The position numbers were made by a program, and so were the translations under genes. A stretch of 64,000 bases of DNA, taken from positions 117,501 through 181,500 of the forward strand of contig NZ_CP125380.1 in assembly GCF_034009455.1 (NCBI RefSeq). Reading direction: 5' to 3'. Positions within the stretch are counted from its first letter, which is position 1. Each line of letters starts with the position of its first letter. A model generated the notes under the pieces. It had not been told where the DNA came from, did not search any database, and worked only from the letters and a program-made list of their open reading frames with translations. Of this stretch, positions 23,395-32,470 are shown piece after piece. The stretch is from Pseudomonas sp. P5_109 (GTDB taxonomy: Bacteria; Pseudomonadota; Gammaproteobacteria; Pseudomonadales; Pseudomonadaceae).

Positions 23395-24744
23395 ATGCGT
23401 TCGCCTTTGTTCATGGCTATACCTTTCGCCCTCGCCGCGTCTTTCGTCCAGGCGCAATCCTTACCAGAAGCCATGCAACAAGCGCTGGATGTCCATCCGG
23501 AGGTCCAGGCTGGCGTCAACAGCCGACTGGCTGCCGATTATCAGTTGAAGGCTGCGAAGGGTGGGTACTTGCCACGGGTCGACCTGCTGGGCGGTTATGG
23601 TCGTGAAGGTACCGATAGCGTGACAACGCGGGACGGCAGCAACAACCACTACGAAACCCTGAATCGCAGCGAGTCGAGCTTGCGACTGACCCAAATGGTC
23701 TTTGACGGTTTTGCGACGTCCAGCGAAGTAGGGCGTCAACAAGCCACCGTCAACTCCCGCGCCTATTCGCTGCTGAGTACTTCCGAGCGTACCGGGTTGA
23801 CCGTGGCCCAGGTTTATCTCGACGTGCTGACCCGTCGTGAGTTCGTGCGTCTGGCCGAGGACAACCTCAAGAGCCACCAACGCATTTACGACCAGATCCA
23901 GCTGCGCACCCAGCGCGGCGTCGGCAGCGGCGCCGACCTCGATCAGGCGGAGGCGCGGATGGCCCAGGCGCGCAACAACCTGATCACCGAGCAGACCAAT
24001 CTGGCTGATGCCGAAACCAACTACCTCTCGGCGGTCGGCCAGATGCCCGATCAACTGGAGCGCCCGGCGAGTTTCTTGGCGCTGATGCCGGCCAATCTGA
24101 ATGAAGCCCGTGCGCAGATGCTGGAAAACAGCCCGATCCTGCGCTCGGCCGAATCCGATATTGCCGCTGCAGAGAAGCAGTACGACACGGCCAAGTCGAC
24201 GTTCTACCCACGCTTCGATGCTGAGTTGGGTCGTACCGCGGACAACGACATTGATGGCCAGAACGGTCACAACAACGAATGGCAAGCCATGCTGCGCATG
24301 CGCTTCAACCTGTATTCCGGCGGCAGCAACAAGGCTGATCTGGAATCCAAGTCCTACCTGTCGAACCAGGCGCTGGATATCCGCAACAACGCCTTGCGCC
24401 AATTGAACGAAGAACTGGGCCTGGCCTGGAACGCCCTGAACAATGCCAACGCGCAGGTGCCGATCGCCCAGCAATACGTCGATCATAGCACCGCCGTGCG
24501 TACCGCTTATCAGCGTCAGTTCAGCCTTGGCGAGCGCACCCTGCTGGATTTGCTCGACAGCGAGAACGAACTGTTCAGCTCTTCTCGCCGCCTGGCGGAG
24601 ATCAAGAACATTCAGTTATTTACTCAGTACCGAATCAAGGCGACCATGGGCGAGTTGCTCAAGAGCCAGGGAGTGGTCGCACCATTGGCATCCGTTGTGC
24701 AGAACGACGTGAAGCCCAAGGTCCAATTGCCCGGTATGAATTGA
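23395..24744 (+). CDS. lapE: LapE, TolC-like outer-membrane channel of the LapA exporter
   Basis: 449 residues. The signal peptide is FMAIPFALAASFVQAQ followed by SLPEAMQQAL, the usual TolC N-terminus. Two repeated OEP domains with long heptad-rich helices follow. The frame is open back to a TTG at 23326, but only the ATG at 23395 puts the signal peptide at the N-terminus. LapE forms the channel through which LapA is exported, and the LapA retention module is thought to plug it. It is divergent from lapA and is followed by lapB, lapC on the same strand with short gaps, so the three form one operon. Confidence 0.94.
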   Translation: MRSPLFMAIPFALAASFVQAQSLPEAMQQALDVHPEVQAGVNSRLAADYQLKAAKGGYLPRVDLLGGYGREGTDSVTTRDGSNNHYETLNRSESSLRLTQMVFDGFATSSEVGRQQATVNSRAYSLLSTSERTGLTVAQVYLDVLTRREFVRLAEDNLKSHQRIYDQIQLRTQRGVGSGADLDQAEARMAQARNNLITEQTNLADAETNYLSAVGQMPDQLERPASFLALMPANLNEARAQMLENSPILRSAESDIAAAEKQYDTAKSTFYPRFDAELGRTADNDIDGQNGHNNEWQAMLRMRFNLYSGGSNKADLESKSYLSNQALDIRNNALRQLNEELGLAWNALNNANAQVPIAQQYVDHSTAVRTAYQRQFSLGERTLLDLLDSENELFSSSRRLAEIKNIQLFTQYRIKATMGELLKSQGVVAPLASVVQNDVKPKVQLPGMN

Positions 24745-24786
24745 GCAGGACCTTCATTGTTCAATTGTTAGCCAAGAGTGCCGAGC

Positions 24787-26943
24787 GTGGAATCAGAAGT
24801 CAGTCGGGTTCAACTCATTCATGATCCGCGCGCGTTGCATGACGATCCGCTACTGGATGGCCTGCTCGCTCTTTGCATGCTGCACCAGAAGCCTGCCAGC
24901 GCGGCAATGCTCACCACCGGCCTGCCGCTGCCCGAGCAACGCTTGAGTGTCGAGTTGCTGCCACGTGCGGCCGCTCGCGCGGGGCTGCAAGGTCGGGTGC
25001 TGCAACGCAAGCTGGAAGATATTCCGGCGATTGCCATGCCGGCATTGTTGCTGCTCAAGGACGGTCGCAGTGCCGTCCTGCTTGGCTGGCAAGGCGAAGA
25101 TCAGGTGCGGGTGCTGCTCAGCGAAAGCGATGGCGGCGAATCCCTGGTCAGCCGCGAGCTGCTGGCTGACGACTATACCGGCAAGGTCTTTTTCGCCCAG
25201 CCCCAGCACAAATTCGACGTCAATCACGGCACGCTGATCCCGCGTGCGCGCTCGTGGTTCCGCGACACCCTCAAGCGTTCGCGCTGGCTGTACGCCGACG
25301 CCATCGCCGCCAGTTTCCTGATCAACATCATTGCCATGGCCGCGCCATTGTTCGTGATGAACGTCTACGACCGCGTCGTGCCGAACCAGGCTGAGGCGAC
25401 GTTGTGGGTGCTGGCGCTCGGCATCTCTGGCGCCTATCTCTTCGACCTGATCCTGAAAAGCCTGCGCAGCCTGTGCCTGGATCTGGCCGGCAAGAAAACC
25501 GACCTGATCATCTCGGCCACGCTGTTCGAGCGCATCGTCGGCATGGCCATGAAGTATCGGCCGGCGCGGGTCGGCAGCTTTGCCCAGAACATCCACGAGT
25601 TCCAGAGCCTGCGCGATTTCCTCGCCTCGCTGACCCTCACCAGCCTGATCGACCTGCCGTTCACCCTCCTGATTTTCCTCGTCATCGCGATCCTCGGCGG
25701 GCATCTGGTGTGGATCCCGGTGCTGGCATTCCCGATTGCCCTGGCCATCGGCTACGCCCTGCAGAAACCCCTGGTGGCGACCATGGAGCGGACCATGGCG
25801 CTGGGGGCCGAGCGGCAGTCGAGCCTGATCGAAACCCTGGCTGGCCTGGATGCGGTGAAGGTCAACAACGCCGAAAGCGAACGCCAGTATCAGTGGGAAC
25901 AGACCATCGGCACCCTCAGCCGCCTTGAGTTGCGGGTGAAGATGCTGTCCGGCCTGGCGATGAACATCACCTTGCTGATCCAGCAGCTGGCCGGGGTGAT
26001 CATGATCGTCTTCGGCGTGTACCAGATCATCGACGGTCACCTGAGCATGGGTGGCCTGGTGGCTTGCTACATGCTTAGTGGCCGTGCGCTCAGCCCGCTG
26101 GCGTCATTGTCCGGGTTGTTGACCCGCTATCAGCAGGCGCGGGTGACCATGACCTCGGTCGACCAGATGATGGAGCTGCCCCAGGAACGCAATTTCGAGG
26201 AGCGTCCGCTCAGCCGCAAGGTGCTGCAGGGCGGTATTGAGTGCCGCCAGCTCAACTTCACCTACCCGCAACAGCAGAACCCGGCGCTGAAGAACATCAA
26301 CCTGTCGATTCTTCCCGGCGAGAAAGTCGGGATCATTGGTCGAAGCGGCTCGGGCAAGAGCTCGCTGGCGAAATTGCTGGTGGGGCTGTATCAGCCGGAT
26401 GACGGCTCGCTGTTGGTCGATGGTGTGGATATCCGTCAGATCGACGTCAGCGAGCTGCGTTACAACATCGGCTACGTGCCTCAGGACATTCAGTTGCTCG
26501 CCGGCACCTTGCGCGACAACCTGGTTTCCGGCGCGCGGTATGTCGAGGACGAACTGGTGCTGCAAGCGGCCGAGCTGGCCGGTGTCCACGAATATGCGCG
26601 CCTGCATCCGCAGGGTTATGAGCTGCAAGTGGGTGAGCGCGGGCAGAACCTTTCCGGCGGTCAACGGCAGAACGTTGCCCTGGCCCGTGCACTGTTGCTC
26701 AACCCGCCGATCCTGCTGCTCGACGAGCCGACCAGTGCCATGGATAACACTGGCGAAGAGCGCCTCAAGCAGCGCCTGGCGGCGGTGATCGAGAACAAGA
26801 CCATGGTGCTGGTGACGCACCGGGCATCGCTGTTGTCGCTGGTCGATCGACTGATCGTGATCGACCGCGGGCAGATACTCGCCGATGGCCCGAAAGCCGC
26901 GGTGATGGAAGCGTTGAAGAAGGGGCAGATCAGTGTTGCTTAA
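24787..26943 (+). CDS. lapB: LapB, type I secretion ABC transporter for LapA
   Basis: 718 residues. An N-terminal C39-like domain (about 1-140) lacks the catalytic Cys-Gly motif of real C39 peptidases (DDPLLDGLLALC stands there), as in RTX-adhesin exporters that hold but do not cut their substrate. A six-helix membrane domain (about 155-440) follows, then an ATPase with Walker A GRSGSGKSS near 516, signature LSGGQ near 624 and Walker B ILLLDEPTSA near 641. A GTG at 24778 is also possible, but AAGAG is correctly placed only for the GTG at 24787. It overlaps lapC by 11 bases. Confidence 0.95.
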   Translation: MESEVSRVQLIHDPRALHDDPLLDGLLALCMLHQKPASAAMLTTGLPLPEQRLSVELLPRAAARAGLQGRVLQRKLEDIPAIAMPALLLLKDGRSAVLLGWQGEDQVRVLLSESDGGESLVSRELLADDYTGKVFFAQPQHKFDVNHGTLIPRARSWFRDTLKRSRWLYADAIAASFLINIIAMAAPLFVMNVYDRVVPNQAEATLWVLALGISGAYLFDLILKSLRSLCLDLAGKKTDLIISATLFERIVGMAMKYRPARVGSFAQNIHEFQSLRDFLASLTLTSLIDLPFTLLIFLVIAILGGHLVWIPVLAFPIALAIGYALQKPLVATMERTMALGAERQSSLIETLAGLDAVKVNNAESERQYQWEQTIGTLSRLELRVKMLSGLAMNITLLIQQLAGVIMIVFGVYQIIDGHLSMGGLVACYMLSGRALSPLASLSGLLTRYQQARVTMTSVDQMMELPQERNFEERPLSRKVLQGGIECRQLNFTYPQQQNPALKNINLSILPGEKVGIIGRSGSGKSSLAKLLVGLYQPDDGSLLVDGVDIRQIDVSELRYNIGYVPQDIQLLAGTLRDNLVSGARYVEDELVLQAAELAGVHEYARLHPQGYELQVGERGQNLSGGQRQNVALARALLLNPPILLLDEPTSAMDNTGEERLKQRLAAVIENKTMVLVTHRASLLSLVDRLIVIDRGQILADGPKAAVMEALKKGQISVA

Positions 26944-28297
26944 GTCGGGTAAGGGTTCGATCCTTCGCTACTTCAAAGGCTCTGCTTCGCTGCAGGGCCA
27001 GCCGCTGCCGGAGGTCAACAAGGCGCTGATCGAGGATGCGCCACGGGTGGTACGGCTGACGATCTGGGCGATCATCGCGTTCTTTGTATTCCTGATGCTC
27101 TGGGCCAACTTCGCGGTCATCGACGAAGTGACCAAGGGCGACGGCAAGGCGATTCCCTCGTCGAAGATCCAGAAAATCCAGAACCTTGAAGGCGGTATCG
27201 TCTCAGAACTGTTCGTCAAGGAAGGCCAGATCGTCGAAGCTGGCGCACCGCTGCTTCGCCTGGACGACACGCGATTTGCTTCGAACGTCGGCGAAACCGA
27301 GGCCGACCGGATGTCGATGGTGCTGCGGGTCGAGCGCTTGAGCGCCGAAGTCGATGATCGCCCGCTGAACTTTCCCGAGGATGTGCTCAAGGCCGTGCCG
27401 GGTCAGGCCAAGAGCGAAGAGTCGCTCTATATCAGCCGCCGCCAGCAGTTGCATGACGAGATTGGCGGCTTGCAGGAGCAACTGATCCAGCGCCAGCAAG
27501 AGCTGCGCGAATTCACCTCCAAGCAGGCGCAGTATCGCCAGCAATTGGGCTTCCAGCGTCAGGAAATCAACATGTCCGAGCCGTTGGTGGCCCAGGGCGC
27601 GGTATCCCCGGTGGAAGTCTTGCGCCTCAGGCGTGCCGAAGCGGAGACCCGTGGCCAGCTCGACGCCACCACCCTGGCTATTCCGCGAGCCGAATCGGCG
27701 ATCAAGGAAGTACAGCGCAAGATCGACGAAACCCGCGGCAAGTTCCGTAGCGATGCCCTGACCCAGCTCAATGAAGCACGTACCGATCTGAACAAGGCCC
27801 AGGCCACCGGCAAGGCCCTGGAAGACCGGGTCAGTCGCACGCTGGTCACTTCGCCGGTGCGCGGTATCGTCAACAAGTTGCTGGTCAATACCATCGGCGG
27901 GGTTATCCAGCCAGGCAGCGACCTGGTGGAAATCGTACCGCTGGACGACACCTTGCTGGTCGAGGCGAAGATCCGCCCGCAGGACATCGCGTTCCTGCAC
28001 CCGGGGCAGGAAGCGACGGTGAAATTTACCGCCTATGACTACACCATCTACGGCGGGATGAAGGCCAAGCTGGAGCAGATCGGCGCCGATACCATTACCG
28101 ACGAAGACAAGAAAACTACCTACTACCTCATCAAGCTGCGCACCGACCGCAGCCACCTGGGTACCGATGAAAAGCCGTTGCTGATCATTCCTGGGATGGT
28201 GGCCTCGGTGGACATCATTACCGGCAAGAAGACCATTCTCAGCTATCTGATCAAGCCGATCATCAAGGCGCGGGCCGAGGCGCTGCACGAGCGCTAG
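26933..28297 (+). CDS. lapC: LapC, membrane-fusion protein of the LapA exporter
   Basis: 454 residues, HlyD family. One membrane helix lies at about 42-60 (LTIWAIIAFFVFLMLWANF). A lipoyl/barrel half follows, then a long coiled coil (about 130-290, rich in Q, E and R) and the C-terminal beta-barrel with VEIVPLDDTLLVEAKI. It joins LapB in the inner membrane to LapE in the outer membrane. The GTG start lies inside the end of lapB, giving translational coupling. A REPIN follows downstream and may protect or end the lapEBC message. Confidence 0.95.
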   Translation: MLLKSGKGSILRYFKGSASLQGQPLPEVNKALIEDAPRVVRLTIWAIIAFFVFLMLWANFAVIDEVTKGDGKAIPSSKIQKIQNLEGGIVSELFVKEGQIVEAGAPLLRLDDTRFASNVGETEADRMSMVLRVERLSAEVDDRPLNFPEDVLKAVPGQAKSEESLYISRRQQLHDEIGGLQEQLIQRQQELREFTSKQAQYRQQLGFQRQEINMSEPLVAQGAVSPVEVLRLRRAEAETRGQLDATTLAIPRAESAIKEVQRKIDETRGKFRSDALTQLNEARTDLNKAQATGKALEDRVSRTLVTSPVRGIVNKLLVNTIGGVIQPGSDLVEIVPLDDTLLVEAKIRPQDIAFLHPGQEATVKFTAYDYTIYGGMKAKLEQIGADTITDEDKKTTYYLIKLRTDRSHLGTDEKPLLIIPGMVASVDIITGKKTILSYLIKPIIKARAEALHER

Positions 28298-28320
28298 ATC
28301 TTTAGTTGATTCACTGGCCC

Positions 28321-28415
28321 CATCGCGGGCAAGCCCGACTCCTACAGGTTTTTGTGTCGAACACATGATCGTGCTTCAACAAAGAACCTTGTGGGAGCCG
28401 GGCTTGCCCGCGATG
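28321..28415. repeat. REPIN (inverted pair of REP elements)
   Basis: CATCGCGGGCAAGCCCG on the left and its complement CGGGCTTGCCCGCGATG on the right, about 60 bases apart, with the GTGGGAGCC/GACTCCTAC extension typical of Pseudomonas REPs. It lies just after lapC. Confidence 0.88.
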
Positions 28416-28668
28416 GCGTCAGTCAAAACACCTCAACCCTGTCAGTAAGTGACAAAAAACGTCACTCTGCCGTTCGCTCAGTCCCTTCTCAATCGCCATA
28501 TCGTTATTCATTAACGGTATTTAAATTTCAATTCTTATATCTATAAAGTTAATCCCCTGCGTACCTGCCGACCAATCGGCGCGCCGCACGACACGAACCA
28601 ACACGGGATCTCCGTGAGTTTCTGATCGACGCGCGCGCCTTTGAGCGTGCCGTGCGTGGGAGTGATTT
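28416..28668 (+). promoter_or_regulatory. Upstream region of the dioxygenase/ABC operon with AT-rich island
   Basis: There is no gene here. Bases 28496-28552 are strikingly AT-rich for this genome (TATTTAAATTTCAATTC, TTATATCTATAAAGTTAA). Such islands precede sulfonate and sulfate-ester operons in Pseudomonas, where CysB and Cbl-type regulators bind. I cannot set an exact -10/-35 pair. Confidence 0.4.
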
Positions 28669-29556
28669 ATGTCTGCAGCTTCAGCTTCGCCAAGCATTGC
28701 GCCACAATTCTTTGAAGTCCGCCCATTCAGCGGTGCGGTGGGTGCCGAAATCATCGGTCTCGACCTGTCCCGCCCAATCAATGATCAGGACTTCGCACGC
28801 ATTCACCGCGCGCATCTGGACCATCATGTGGTGGTGTTCCGTGACCAGCGCATCACCCCCGAACAGCACATCGACTTCAGCCGTCGTTTTGGCGTGTTGC
28901 AGATTCATGTGCTCAAGCAGTTCCTGCTGGCAGGGCATCCGGAAATCCTCATCGTTTCCAACGTCGTCGAAAACGGCCAGAACATTGGCTTGGGCGATGC
29001 CGGCAAGTTCTGGCACTCCGACCTCTCCTACAAGGAGCTGCCGAGCCTGGGTTCGATGCTGCACGCCCAGGAGCTGCCATCGGAGGGCGGCGACACGCTG
29101 TTCGCCGACATGCACAAAGCCTGGGACAACCTGCCCGAGGCGCTGCGCACAGCGGTGGAAGGCCGCTCGGCCGCGCACTCCTACACGGCGCGTTACAGCG
29201 AGACCAAATTCGAAGGCAACTGGCGCCCGACCCTGACCCAGGAGCAACTGGCCCAGGTTGCGGAAGTGGTGCACCCGGTCGTGCGTACCCACCCGGAAAA
29301 CGGCCGCAAGGCCCTGTTCGTCAGTGAAGGGTTCACCACCCGCATCGTTGGCCTGCCGGAAGACGAGAGCCAACAACTGCTGACCGAGCTCTACGCCCAC
29401 AGCGTACTGCCGCAAAACATCTATCGCCATCAATGGCAGCCCCATGACCTGGTGTTCTGGGACAACCGTTCGCTGATCCACCTCGCCGCCGGATGCCCCA
29501 GCCATCTGCGCCGCAAGTTGTATCGCACCACCATCCAGGGCGACGCGCCTTTCTGA
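28669..29556 (+). CDS. TauD/TfdA-family 2-oxoglutarate-dependent dioxygenase
   Basis: 295 residues. The iron-binding triad is visible: His116 and Asp118 in KFWHSD, and His271 in WDNRSLIHLA. Arg281-Arg282/Arg286 near the C-terminus would bind 2-oxoglutarate. These enzymes oxidise substrates such as taurine, alkyl sulfates or phenoxyacetates with release of sulfite, sulfate or aldehyde. The gene leads an operon with an aromatic-sulfonate-like ABC importer, so the substrate is probably an organosulfur compound taken up by that importer; this is inference. GGGAG precedes the ATG. The sequence does not look close enough to TauD or AtsK to name it. Confidence 0.9.
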   Translation: MSAASASPSIAPQFFEVRPFSGAVGAEIIGLDLSRPINDQDFARIHRAHLDHHVVVFRDQRITPEQHIDFSRRFGVLQIHVLKQFLLAGHPEILIVSNVVENGQNIGLGDAGKFWHSDLSYKELPSLGSMLHAQELPSEGGDTLFADMHKAWDNLPEALRTAVEGRSAAHSYTARYSETKFEGNWRPTLTQEQLAQVAEVVHPVVRTHPENGRKALFVSEGFTTRIVGLPEDESQQLLTELYAHSVLPQNIYRHQWQPHDLVFWDNRSLIHLAAGCPSHLRRKLYRTTIQGDAPF

Positions 29557-29574
29557 TTTGTCGGAGATTTGACC

Positions 29575-30600
29575 ATGTCCAAACGTCTGCCCTTTGCACC
29601 CCTGGCCGCCGCCATTGGCCTGGGTTTCAGCCTGATCGCCGGCAGCCTGGTGGCGCCGACCGTGGCCCACGCCGAAGGTGAAATCCGCATCGCCGAACAA
29701 TTCGGCATCGTCTACCTGCTACTGAACGTGGTACGCGATCAGAACCTGATCGAGAAGTACGGCAAGCAGGAAGGTATCGACATCAAGGTCGACTGGACCC
29801 AGCTCTCTGGCGGGGCGGCGGTCAACGATGCGTTGCTGTCCGGCTCCATCGACATTGCCGGTGCCGGCGTCGGTCCGTTGCTGACCATCTGGGACCGTAC
29901 CCATGGCAAGCAGAACGTCAAGGCCGTGGCTTCCCTCGGCAACTTCCCGTACTACCTGGTGAGCAATAACCCCAAGGTCAAGACCATCGCCGACTTCACC
30001 GAGAAGGACCGCATCGCGGTGCCGGCCGTGGGTGTTTCGGTGCAGTCGCGTTTCCTGCAATACGCAGCCGCCAAACAGTGGGGTGACAAGGACTTCAATC
30101 GCCTCGACAAGTACACCATCGCGGTTCCGCACCCCGACGCGACAGCGGCGTTGGTGGCCGGCGGCACCGAGCTGAGCGGGCACTTCTCCAACCCGCCATT
30201 CCAGGATCAGGAGCTGGCCAATCCCAATGTGCATGTGGTGTTGAACACCTATGACCTGCTCGGGCCGAACTCGCCGACGGTGCTGTTCGCTACCGAGAAA
30301 TTCCGCAATGAGAACCCGAAAACCTACAAAGCATTCATTGATGCGCTGACCGAAGCGGCAACCTTTGCCCAGAACGACAAAGGTGCGGCGGCGGACACTT
30401 ACATCCGCGTCACCAAGGCCAAAATCGACCGCGCCGCATTGCTGAAAATCATCGACAACCCGCAGTTCGAATTCAGCGTCACGCCGAAAAATACTTACCC
30501 GTTGGCCGAGTTCCTCTACCGCGTTGGCGCGATCAAGAACAAACCGGAGTCGTGGAAGGACTACTTCTTCCAGGACGCCAAGCCACTGCAAGGGAGCTGA
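29575..30600 (+). CDS. ABC transporter substrate-binding protein (SsuA/NrtA-like)
   Basis: 341 residues. The signal peptide (KRLPFAPLAAAIGLGFSLIA...VAHA) is followed by EGEIRIAEQFGIVYL and a two-lobe NMT1/SsuA fold. The gene has GGAG 8 bases before the ATG at 29575; a TTG two codons earlier is less likely. It is placed directly between a dioxygenase and the ATPase/permease genes. The binding protein likely captures a sulfonate, sulfate ester or related compound in the periplasm. Confidence 0.9.
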   Translation: MSKRLPFAPLAAAIGLGFSLIAGSLVAPTVAHAEGEIRIAEQFGIVYLLLNVVRDQNLIEKYGKQEGIDIKVDWTQLSGGAAVNDALLSGSIDIAGAGVGPLLTIWDRTHGKQNVKAVASLGNFPYYLVSNNPKVKTIADFTEKDRIAVPAVGVSVQSRFLQYAAAKQWGDKDFNRLDKYTIAVPHPDATAALVAGGTELSGHFSNPPFQDQELANPNVHVVLNTYDLLGPNSPTVLFATEKFRNENPKTYKAFIDALTEAATFAQNDKGAAADTYIRVTKAKIDRAALLKIIDNPQFEFSVTPKNTYPLAEFLYRVGAIKNKPESWKDYFFQDAKPLQGS

Positions 30601-30605
30601 CCGAA

Positions 30606-31466
30606 ATGAATGCCCCTTTGCAAGGCCACACGGTCAGCAAACCGATCGCGGCAGCCCAGGCGCTGCTGTCGGTCGATAACGTCAGCCTCGAATACCGCAC
30701 GCCGCAGCGTGTGGTGCGGGCGACCCATCAAGTGAGTTTCGAGATCGACCCGGCGGACCGTTTTGTCCTGCTCGGGCCGTCCGGTTGCGGCAAGTCGACA
30801 TTGCTCAAGGCCGCCGCCGGATTCATCCAGCCCGTGGAAGGTGAGATCCGTCTGCAAGGTCGGCGCGTCGATGCGCCGGGGCCGGACCGGATCGTGGTGT
30901 TCCAGGAGTTCGATCAACTGCCGCCGTGGAAAACCGTTAAACAGAACGTGATGTTTCCGCTGCTGGCCTCGAAAACCCTCAAGCGCAAAGAGGCCGAGGA
31001 GCGGGCGCTGCATTATCTGGAGAAGGTGGGTTTGGCAGCGTTTGCCGATGCTTATCCGCATACCCTGTCCGGCGGCATGAAGGCACGGGTTGCCATTGCC
31101 CGGGCGTTGGCGATGCAGCCGAAAATCCTCCTGATGGACGAACCCTTCGCCGCCCTCGATGCGCTGACCCGACGCAAGATGCAGGAGGAACTGTTGCTGC
31201 TCTGGGAGGAAGTGCGCTTCACGCTGCTGTTCGTCACGCACTCCATCGAAGAGGCACTGGTGGTGGGCAACCGCATTCTGTTGCTGTCACCGCATCCAGG
31301 GCGAGTGCGGGCGGAAGTCCACAGCCATCAATACGATTTGCACAGCCTTGGCGGTGCGGCGTTTCAGGAGTCGGCACGGCGCATCCATCGGTTGTTGTTC
31401 GATGAAGGCCAATCAGCGCAAGCCGAGCATGAGCTGGACTTCGCCGACATCCGTATTGCTTATTGA
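30606..31466 (+). CDS. ABC transporter ATPase (SsuB/TauB-like)
   Basis: 286 residues with Walker A GPSGCGKST, Q-loop VFQEFDQLPPWKTV, signature LSGGMKARVAIARAL, Walker B ILLMDEPFAALD and switch His in VTHSIEEAL. The frame is open upstream to 30552, but that part overlaps the binding-protein gene; the ATG at 30606 follows GGGAG and leaves only five bases between the genes. It energises the importer formed with the neighbouring permease. Confidence 0.92.
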   Translation: MNAPLQGHTVSKPIAAAQALLSVDNVSLEYRTPQRVVRATHQVSFEIDPADRFVLLGPSGCGKSTLLKAAAGFIQPVEGEIRLQGRRVDAPGPDRIVVFQEFDQLPPWKTVKQNVMFPLLASKTLKRKEAEERALHYLEKVGLAAFADAYPHTLSGGMKARVAIARALAMQPKILLMDEPFAALDALTRRKMQEELLLLWEEVRFTLLFVTHSIEEALVVGNRILLLSPHPGRVRAEVHSHQYDLHSLGGAAFQESARRIHRLLFDEGQSAQAEHELDFADIRIAY

Positions 31467-31487
31467 GCCAGTTGAGAGGAGGGCCCG

Positions 31488-32354
31488 ATGAGCCATTTAT
31501 CATCCCCGCGTGAAGAGTTCGAAACGGTTTTGCAGCCACTGACCAGCGTGCCGCTGGAGCGTGAGTTACCCATCGGTCAACGCTTGTGGCAGCAAAGTTG
31601 GTTGCGTAAAAGCCTGATCCTGATTTTGCTTGCTGTGCTGTGGGAGGCCGTTGCCCGGTATCAGAATAACGACCTGCTGCTGCCAAGTTTTCTTCAGACC
31701 ACTCATGCCCTGTACGACGGCCTGCTCAGCGGCGAATTGCTCGGCAAGGTGTGGATTTCCCTGGTGGTGTTGCTCAAGGGTTACCTGATCGGCATCGTCC
31801 TCGCGTTTGCGCTGACCACGTTGGCAGTGTCGACCCAGTTTGGGCGCGATCTGCTCAGCACCCTGACCTCGATGTTCAACCCGTTGCCGGCGATTGCGCT
31901 GCTGCCGCTGGCGCTGCTGTGGTTCGGCCTGGGTCAGAACAGCCTGATTTTCGTGCTGGTGCATTCGGTGCTCTGGGCCTTGGCGTTGAACACCTACGCC
32001 GGATTCCTCGGCGTTTCGGAAACCCTGCGCATGGCCGGGCGCAATTACGGCCTCAAGGGCATGCGTTTTGTGCTGTTCATCCTGATCCCGGCAGCATTGC
32101 CATCGATCCTTGCCGGCCTGAAGATCGGCTGGGCGTTTGCCTGGCGCACGTTGATTGCTGCGGAGCTGGTATTTGGTGCGACCAGTGGGAAGGGCGGGCT
32201 GGGGTGGTACATTTTCCAGAATCGCAATGAGCTGTACACGGACAAGGTCTTTGCTGGCCTGGCGGTGGTGATTCTGATTGGGTTGCTGGTGGAGAACCTG
32301 GTGTTTGATTCGTTGGAACGGGTGACGGTGAAACGGTGGGGGATGGTACGGTAG
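31488..32354 (+). CDS. ABC transporter permease (SsuC/TauC-like)
   Basis: 288 residues, about six membrane helices. The cytoplasmic EAA loop is recognisable as ETLRMAGRNYGLKGM...LIPAALPSIL. It ends the four-gene dioxygenase/importer unit, 21 bases after the ATPase gene, with GAGAGGAGG before the ATG. Confidence 0.92.
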   Translation: MSHLSSPREEFETVLQPLTSVPLERELPIGQRLWQQSWLRKSLILILLAVLWEAVARYQNNDLLLPSFLQTTHALYDGLLSGELLGKVWISLVVLLKGYLIGIVLAFALTTLAVSTQFGRDLLSTLTSMFNPLPAIALLPLALLWFGLGQNSLIFVLVHSVLWALALNTYAGFLGVSETLRMAGRNYGLKGMRFVLFILIPAALPSILAGLKIGWAFAWRTLIAAELVFGATSGKGGLGWYIFQNRNELYTDKVFAGLAVVILIGLLVENLVFDSLERVTVKRWGMVR

Positions 32355-32366
32355 AAAAATCGCCAA

Positions 32367-32383
32367 TCGCGAGCAGCTCGCGA
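32367..32383. repeat. Short palindrome after the transporter operon
   Basis: TCGCGAG-CAG-CTCGCGA, a perfect 7-bp inverted repeat resembling a REP core, without a T-tract. Confidence 0.55.
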
Positions 32384-32470
32384 AGGCAGCCGACCCATCA
32401 TCACTGATCCAGAAGGGATGTTTGCTAGCATTGCACTTGAATCAATCCTGATCAGATATGAGTGCTTGCC

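Noticed and set aside
24850..26040. 396-residue minus-strand ORF within lapB
   Set aside because: Shadow of the lapB frame with Gln/Asp/His-rich nonsense composition; lapB itself has all ABC motifs.
28352..28546. 64-residue ORF after lapC
   Set aside because: Begins in and consists largely of REPIN sequence; no ribosome site.
29333..29708. Minus-strand ORFs over the dioxygenase/binding-protein junction
   Set aside because: Antisense frames in GC-rich coding DNA; the plus-strand genes carry clear catalytic motifs.
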